Of a DNA stretch of 10,541 bases, positions 6,629 through 10,541 are shown one piece after another (within the stretch, counting starts at the first letter, position 1; each line of letters opens with the position of its first letter). The translations under genes were made by a program, and so were the position numbers. The notes under the pieces are model-generated. The model saw only the letters and a program-made list of their open reading frames with translations, was not told the origin of the DNA and did not search any database. The DNA is from RGIG5612 sp964579345 (GTDB lineage: Bacteria > Bacillota > Clostridia > Lachnospirales > Lachnospiraceae), in NCBI GenBank assembly GCA_964579345.1, contig CAZOHB010000091.1:1-10541 (forward strand), in the 5' to 3' direction.

Positions 6629-8394
6629 GACTTGCAGCTTGCGGCGGCAGCAATACTCCTGCACCTGCAGGCAGCGGCTCCGGCGCAGCACCGGCTCCGG
6701 CATCCAAAGACAGCCTTGCTGTTTGTATCGCTTCTGAGCCGCAGACGATCGACCCGGCACTGAACTCCGCAGTTGACGGCGCTACAATGCTGGTTCATCT
6801 TTTCTCCGGACTTGCTAAATGGTCCAAGAACGGAGATCAGTTTGAAATCGTACCTGATATGGCAGAAGAACTGGTTGAGCCGGTTGACAATGGCGACGGA
6901 ACCTTTACTTATACGTATAAGATCCGTGATGCTAAATGGTCTGACGGACAGCCTGTAACTGCAAACGATTTCGAATTTGCATGGAAACGTGCAACTTCTG
7001 TAGAACTTGCAGCAGACTACTACTACATGTTCGAGTACATCGACGGATTCACAGAGGATCTGACATCTGTTGCAGATTCCCCGCTGAATGTTAAAGCTAC
7101 GGATGACAAGACATTAGTTGTTACTACAACTGGTAATTATCCGTTCTGGAATGAGCTTCTTGCATTCCCGATCTACTTCCCGGTAAGAGAAGACGTTGTT
7201 GACAACGACGGTTCCTGGGCAACAGATCCGTCTACCTATGTAACGAATGGTATGTATACACTTGAGTCCTGGGAGCACAACTCCAAGATCACGATCGTTA
7301 AGAACGAGAATCATCCGGACGCAGCAGAAGTTACGATGCCGAAGATTGAGTTCTATCTGAGTGATGATGCAAACAACATGCTTTCCAACTTCAAGAACGG
7401 CGACTGGCTGTTAATTGATGATGTACCTACAAACGAGATCGCTACACTGAAATCTGAGTATCCGACAGAGTTCCATATCGATGGACAGATCGGTACCTAC
7501 TATGTATGCTGGAACATCAACGAAGACCTTTCCCCGGCTGGAAAGACTTTAACAGAAGAGCAGCAGGCAGAAGTTCGTAGCGCAATCGGCCTTCTCTTTG
7601 ACCGTAACTACATCGTAAACGATATTGCTCAGGGTGGACAGGTTCCTGCTTCCTCCTTCGTAGCAATGGGTATCACAGAGCCGAGCGGTGAAGAATTCTA
7701 CAAGAACGCTGGTCATGTTGACGGAATCGACGGATACTATGCTGTTGATGAAGCAAGCCTTCAGTCCAACTATGATAAAGCTATGGAAGTTCTTGGAAAA
7801 TACTACACCGTTGTTGACGGCAAAGTTACTGACTTCCCGACACTGACATACCTGTACAATACTTCTGATGCTCATAAAGCAATCGCTGAGTATCTGCAGT
7901 CTGCACTTGCAGGTGTTGGTATCACAATGAACCTTGAGAACCAGGAATGGGCAACCTTCCTTGATACCCGTAAAGCTGGTAACTATTCTATCGCTCGTAA
8001 CGGCTGGGTTGCTGATTACAACGATGCTATTTCCTTCATCGATATGTGGACAACAGGATCCGGTAACAACGACGTTCAGTTCGGCCGTGAAGGACATAAA
8101 GATCAGGCAATCTATGCTATGGATCTTTCCGGAATCGAAGGCTATGCTGACAAGAGCGTTACAAAAGGAACCTGGGCTGAGACCTTTGATCCGCTGGTTT
8201 CCTGGATCAAGAGCGAATCCAACCTTGAAGTTCGTAACCAGCTGATGCACGTAGCAGAAGACCTGATCATGCAGACAGGCGCTATCTGCCCGCTGTATTA
8301 CTACACAGACCTGTATATGCTGAGTGACTCCGTAGAAGGATTCTTCTCCATTCCTCTGGGATACAAATACTTCATGTACACAACTATCAAATAA
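6619..8394 (+). CDS. oppA: oligopeptide-binding lipoprotein OppA (SBP_bac_5); 5' end frame-disrupted
   Basis: The extracellular peptide-binding subunit of the Opp importer, 591 residues from the first in-frame ATG. The intact frame begins inside a signal peptide: LAAC is the lipobox with the lipidated cysteine at residue 8 (6640-6642), followed by a Gly/Ala/Pro/Ser linker (9-30). Family 5 binding-protein features follow: SEPQTIDPALNS (39-50), KWSDGQPVTANDFEFAWKR (106-124), and near the C-terminus a GWVADYNDAISFIDMW segment. With this start the signal would lack its basic N-region and most of its hydrophobic core. The codons just upstream (from GTA 6592) encode the missing VLALILAAI, so the true protein is probably about 603-605 residues. 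No ATG, GTG or TTG lies in frame between the stop at 6532-6534 and 6619. As the last gene of the operon it is followed by a strong terminator. Confidence 0.9.
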   Translation: MVLGLAACGGSNTPAPAGSGSGAAPAPASKDSLAVCIASEPQTIDPALNSAVDGATMLVHLFSGLAKWSKNGDQFEIVPDMAEELVEPVDNGDGTFTYTYKIRDAKWSDGQPVTANDFEFAWKRATSVELAADYYYMFEYIDGFTEDLTSVADSPLNVKATDDKTLVVTTTGNYPFWNELLAFPIYFPVREDVVDNDGSWATDPSTYVTNGMYTLESWEHNSKITIVKNENHPDAAEVTMPKIEFYLSDDANNMLSNFKNGDWLLIDDVPTNEIATLKSEYPTEFHIDGQIGTYYVCWNINEDLSPAGKTLTEEQQAEVRSAIGLLFDRNYIVNDIAQGGQVPASSFVAMGITEPSGEEFYKNAGHVDGIDGYYAVDEASLQSNYDKAMEVLGKYYTVVDGKVTDFPTLTYLYNTSDAHKAIAEYLQSALAGVGITMNLENQEWATFLDTRKAGNYSIARNGWVADYNDAISFIDMWTTGSGNNDVQFGREGHKDQAIYAMDLSGIEGYADKSVTKGTWAETFDPLVSWIKSESNLEVRNQLMHVAEDLIMQTGAICPLYYYTDLYMLSDSVEGFFSIPLGYKYFMYTTIK

Positions 8395-8424
8395 TCTGAT
8401 TTGATAAAATCAATTCTGATGAAC

Positions 8425-8466
8425 GGAGGGGCTGCCGCACTTTAGTGCGACAGCCCCCCTTTTTTT
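8425..8466 (+). terminator. Rho-independent terminator of the opp operon
   Basis: GGGGCTGCCGCAC (8428-8440) pairs with GTGCGACAGCCCC (8445-8457) with one C/A mismatch and a TTTA loop, followed by seven Ts (8460-8466). A very stable GC-rich stem about 30 nt after the oppA stop. Confidence 0.92.
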
Positions 8467-8484
8467 GCTCAACACCCTATGGGA

Positions 8485-8504
8485 TGCTTCACAGATCCGA
8501 AGCA
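8485..8504 (+). repeat. small inverted repeat upstream of tcdA
   Basis: TGCTTC (8485-8490) and GAAGCA (8499-8504) are perfect inverted copies separated by 8 nt. It lies about 45 nt before the tcdA promoter. It could be an operator but has no other support. Confidence 0.25.
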
Positions 8505-8549
8505 ATGATTCCAGCAGGAAGATGCAGACAATACAACGGAATTATTATG

Positions 8550-8558
8550 TGTTACAAT
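8550..8558 (+). promoter_or_regulatory. extended -10 promoter for tcdA
   Basis: TGTTACAAT has a TACAAT -10 with the TG extension, which can replace a -35; none of quality is seen 17-18 nt upstream. A start near 8565 leaves a leader of about 26 nt containing GGAG (8577-8580). Confidence 0.5.
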
Positions 8559-8590
8559 AATACAAATAAACGGAATGGAGCGATGATTCT

Positions 8591-9268
8591 GTGAAAGAAC
8601 AATTTCAACGAACGGAAATGCTTTTGGGGACAGAAGCGATGGAAAAGCTGTTTCGCGCCCGCGTGGCGGTCTTTGGCCTTGGCGGTGTCGGAGGACACTG
8701 CATGGAAGCGCTGGCAAGGGCAGGCGTCGGCGCATTGGATCTGATCGATAAGGACGTGGTCAGCGAGAGCAATCTGAACCGGCAGATCCTGGCAAATCAT
8801 GAAACGATCGGAAAAGCCAAGGCCGATGTGGCAGCAGAGCGGGTCCGGTCCATCAATCCGGATTGCAAGGTCAGGACATATCAAACATTCTTCCTGCCTG
8901 AAACGGCGGATCAATTTGATTTCTCGGAATATGATCATGTTGTGGATGCCATCGATACTGTGACGGGAAAACTTACGATCATAGAGAAAGCAGTAAAAGA
9001 GGGGACTCCGGTCATCTCCTGCATGGGGACGGGAAATAAGATGGATCCGACCGCTTTTCGCGTTGCGGACCTTTATCAGACTTCTGTATGCCCGCTGGCG
9101 AAAGTCATGCGAAGAGAATGCCGGAAAAGAGGAATTGAGCATCTGAAAGTTGTCTTTTCAACGGAAGAACCGATTGGAAAAAGCACACCTCCTGCCTCCA
9201 ATAGTTTCTGCCCGGCGACAGCCGGTCTGATCCTCGCTTCGGAGGTCATCAAAGATCTGATAAAATAG
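8591..9268 (+). CDS. tcdA: tRNA threonylcarbamoyladenosine dehydratase (TcdA/YgdL, ThiF/E1-like family)
   Basis: A 225-residue E1-like adenylating enzyme. TcdA uses ATP to convert t6A at position 37 of ANN-decoding tRNAs into cyclic ct6A. Seen here: the nucleotide loop GLGGVGG (29-35), the acidic pair in IDKDVV (52-57), NLNRQI (61-66), GKAKAD (74-79), DAIDTVTGK (119-127), and the TcdA-like PLAKVMRRECRKRGI (168-182) that separates it from ThiF, MoeB and HesA, which also usually carry paired CxxC zinc sites absent here. It is shorter than E. coli TcdA (about 268) because it lacks the hydrophobic C-terminal tail, as in many Bacillota. It starts at GTG with GGAG 10 nt upstream; the ATGs at 8575 and 8583 are out of frame. 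It is monocistronic, with its own promoter and terminator. Confidence 0.9.
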   Translation: MKEQFQRTEMLLGTEAMEKLFRARVAVFGLGGVGGHCMEALARAGVGALDLIDKDVVSESNLNRQILANHETIGKAKADVAAERVRSINPDCKVRTYQTFFLPETADQFDFSEYDHVVDAIDTVTGKLTIIEKAVKEGTPVISCMGTGNKMDPTAFRVADLYQTSVCPLAKVMRRECRKRGIEHLKVVFSTEEPIGKSTPPASNSFCPATAGLILASEVIKDLIK

Positions 9269-9286
9269 CATTGAATAGCGAATATG

Positions 9287-9323
9287 AAGCCGCTGTGGAA
9301 CGATCGATCCACAGCGGCTTTTT
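9287..9323 (+). terminator. Rho-independent terminator of tcdA
   Basis: AAGCCGCTGTGGA (9287-9299) and TCCACAGCGGCTT (9308-9320) form a perfect 13-bp stem around the loop ACGATCGA, ending in a run of five Ts (9319-9323). It begins 18 nt after the tcdA stop. Confidence 0.93.
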
Positions 9324-9341
9324 CTATGTTTTGCGGTTTTT

Positions 9342-9407
9342 TGACAGAATGACATGAAAAATATGACAAAATGACATAAAATCTATGCCATAATGTCAAA
9401 ATAAGTA
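9342..9407 (+). repeat. three tandem 22-nt TGACA repeats (array 1)
   Basis: Units at 9342-9363, 9364-9385 and 9386-9407. Units 1 and 2 match at 18 of 22 positions, units 2 and 3 at 15 of 22. The core is TGACA-N3-TGACAT followed by an A-rich stretch ending in TA. Twenty-two bp is about two helical turns, so a bound protein would meet the same face in each unit. It sits upstream of the PTS gene promoter. Confidence 0.7.
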
Positions 9408-9427
9408 TAAAAATATTGAATATTATA

Positions 9428-9456
9428 TTGACATAAATGACATAACGACATAAAAT
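9428..9456 (+). promoter_or_regulatory. promoter of the PTS EIIC-like gene, TTGACA-17-TAAAAT
   Basis: A perfect TTGACA (9428-9433), a 17-nt gap and TAAAAT (9451-9456) predict a start near 9463 and a leader of about 93 nt. The first repeat unit of array 2 covers the spacer and the -10, so a protein bound there would be expected to block RNA polymerase. Confidence 0.65.
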
Positions 9457-9503
9457 ATGTGTCATAGCGACAAAACATATGTGACACGATGACAAAACAG
9501 GAA
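9438..9503 (+). repeat. three tandem 22-nt TGACA repeats (array 2), overlapping the promoter
   Basis: Units at 9438-9459, 9460-9481 and 9482-9503. The first two match at 18 of 22 positions; the third keeps TGACA-N4-GACAAAACA but differs elsewhere. The first unit also matches the second unit of array 1 at 18 of 22. Within it ACATA (9448-9452) and TATGT (9456-9460) are inverted around AAA, and ACATATGT (9475-9482) is palindromic. The stretch between the arrays (9408-9437) is AT-rich. Confidence 0.65.
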
Positions 9504-9555
9504 AAGAAAAACAGGCAGAAAGTGAAAAAATCTGCAGATAAAGGGGAAAATTGAA

Positions 9556-10541
9556 ATGTCTAAATTCTCAGAAACAAAGTTCGGGAAATTTTTAAAGAAA
9601 CAGGACATCGTGTTCTCACCGAAACGGTACTTTATAGACGCTCTTGGAGCGATGGCGCAGGGACTTTTTGCGTCTCTGTTGATCGGAACGATCATAAAAA
9701 CGATCGGAGAGCAGGCCGGAGTTGAATTGCTGGTAACGATCGGCGGATACGCAAGCGCGGTTATGGGTCCGGCGATGGCAATCGCAATCGGCCGCGCGCT
9801 GAATGCGCCTCCACTGGTTCTTTTCTCCATGGCGGCTGTCGGCTGGGCGGCCTCTGAGTGCGGTGGAGCAGGAGGGCCTCTTGCGGTCTTCTTTATTGCG
9901 ATCATCGCCTGTGAACTTGGAAAACTGGTTTCAAAAACAACGCCGATCGATATTATCGTAACCCCTCTGGTCTCGATCCTTTCCGGCGGTCTGCTGAGTG
10001 TATTTGCCGCGCCTTATATCGGCAAAGCGGCGTCCGCAGTCGGCAATGCGATCATGTGGGCGACAGAGCTTCAGCCGTTCCTGATGGGAATTCTCGTATC
10101 GGTAATCGTCGGTATCGCACTGACACTCCCGATCAGCAGCGCTGCAATCTGCGCCGCATTAGGTCTGACGGGCCTGGCAGGAGGAGCTGCTCTTGCCGGA
10201 TGCTGTGCGAATATGGTCGGCTTTGCAATCGCAAGCTTTCGCGAAAATAAGTGGGGCGGACTTGTTGCACAGGGAATCGGCACAAGTATGCTCCAGATGG
10301 GAAATATCGTAAAGAATCCGCGGATCTGGATTCCGGCGATTGCCGCATCTGTTGTGAACGGACCGATCGCTACCTGCCTGTTCAAACTCCAGATGAACGG
10401 AGCACCGGTCTCCAGCGGAATGGGAACCTGCGGATTTGTCGGACAGATCGGTGTTTATACCGGCTGGGTCAGTGATATAGCAGCCGGAGTCAAAACCGGG
10501 ATCACAGCGATCGACTGGATCGGTCTGATCCTTGTCAGCTT
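9556..10541 (+). CDS. PTS sugar transporter subunit IIC, EIIC_2 type (partial, 3' end outside window)
   Basis: An open frame of 328 codons runs off the window, so the C-terminus is missing. It starts at ATG with AAGGGG (9541-9546) 9 nt upstream. The protein is a polytopic membrane protein rich in Gly and Ala with a basic N-terminus. Its features suggest the standalone PTS EIIC_2 family: MGPAMAIAIGRALNAPPLVLF (70-90), ELGKLVSKTTPIDIIVTPLVS (120-140), LTLPISSAAI (189-198) and KNPRIWIPAIAASVVNGP (253-270). Proteins of this type, including some annotated as PfoR-like regulators in clostridia, usually lack fused IIA and IIB domains; substrate and phosphorylation are generally unknown. No partner IIA or IIB gene is visible here. 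The upstream repeat array suggests dedicated transcriptional control. The assignment rests on recall of the family pattern. Confidence 0.75.
   Translation, partial: MSKFSETKFGKFLKKQDIVFSPKRYFIDALGAMAQGLFASLLIGTIIKTIGEQAGVELLVTIGGYASAVMGPAMAIAIGRALNAPPLVLFSMAAVGWAASECGGAGGPLAVFFIAIIACELGKLVSKTTPIDIIVTPLVSILSGGLLSVFAAPYIGKAASAVGNAIMWATELQPFLMGILVSVIVGIALTLPISSAAICAALGLTGLAGGAALAGCCANMVGFAIASFRENKWGGLVAQGIGTSMLQMGNIVKNPRIWIPAIAASVVNGPIATCLFKLQMNGAPVSSGMGTCGFVGQIGVYTGWVSDIAAGVKTGITAIDWIGLILVS

Noticed and set aside
2485..8394. A novel or undescribed multi-gene system
   Set aside because: The five genes are a textbook oppBCDFA peptide importer with all catalytic motifs intact. Only the oppA 5' end is unusual.
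9342..9503. CRISPR array or plasmid-type replication iterons
   Set aside because: The 22-nt units are directly tandem without unique spacers, are too diverged for CRISPR repeats, and no cas or replication-initiator gene is nearby. A promoter inside the array favours a regulator-binding role.

Overview
The window is an ordinary stretch of chromosome from a low-to-mid GC Gram-positive bacterium. Strong AGGAGG-type ribosome binding sites, TTGAAA/TATAAT-type promoters, U-tract hairpin terminators and the protein families all point to Bacillota, probably class Clostridia (Lachnospiraceae-like); the family-level placement is inference.

Layout. The left edge (1-55) may hold the first four codons of a minus-strand gene. 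A minus-strand gene (56-748) encodes a YhhN/lysoplasmalogenase-family membrane protein. A divergent intergenic region carries a good promoter for asnS (919-2307, asparaginyl-tRNA synthetase). A second near-consensus promoter and a roughly 105-nt leader precede a five-gene oligopeptide/dipeptide ABC importer in the order oppB-oppC-oppD-oppF-oppA (2485-8394), closed by a strong terminator. Next is a monocistronic tcdA-like gene (8591-9268, tRNA threonylcarbamoyladenosine dehydratase) with its own extended -10 promoter and terminator. The window ends inside a membrane protein of the standalone PTS EIIC_2 type (9556 to beyond 10541), whose promoter sits in a repeat-rich region.

How the genes work together. 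OppA should capture peptides at the outer face of the membrane. OppB and OppC form the channel, and OppD and OppF hydrolyse ATP. AsnS and TcdA are housekeeping translation functions. No defence system, mobile element, CRISPR array, rRNA or tRNA is visible.

The two most notable observations are these. (1) The oppA reading frame lacks a proper start. Its lipoprotein signal peptide is complete only if one base is missing near 6580-6591, or if ribosomes shift -1 at a correctly phased A_AAA_AAG heptamer just after a hairpin-embedded ATG. (2) Two trios of 22-nt TGACA-containing repeats flank and overlap a TTGACA-17-TAAAAT promoter in front of the PTS gene; they look like a regulator-binding array on one face of the helix.
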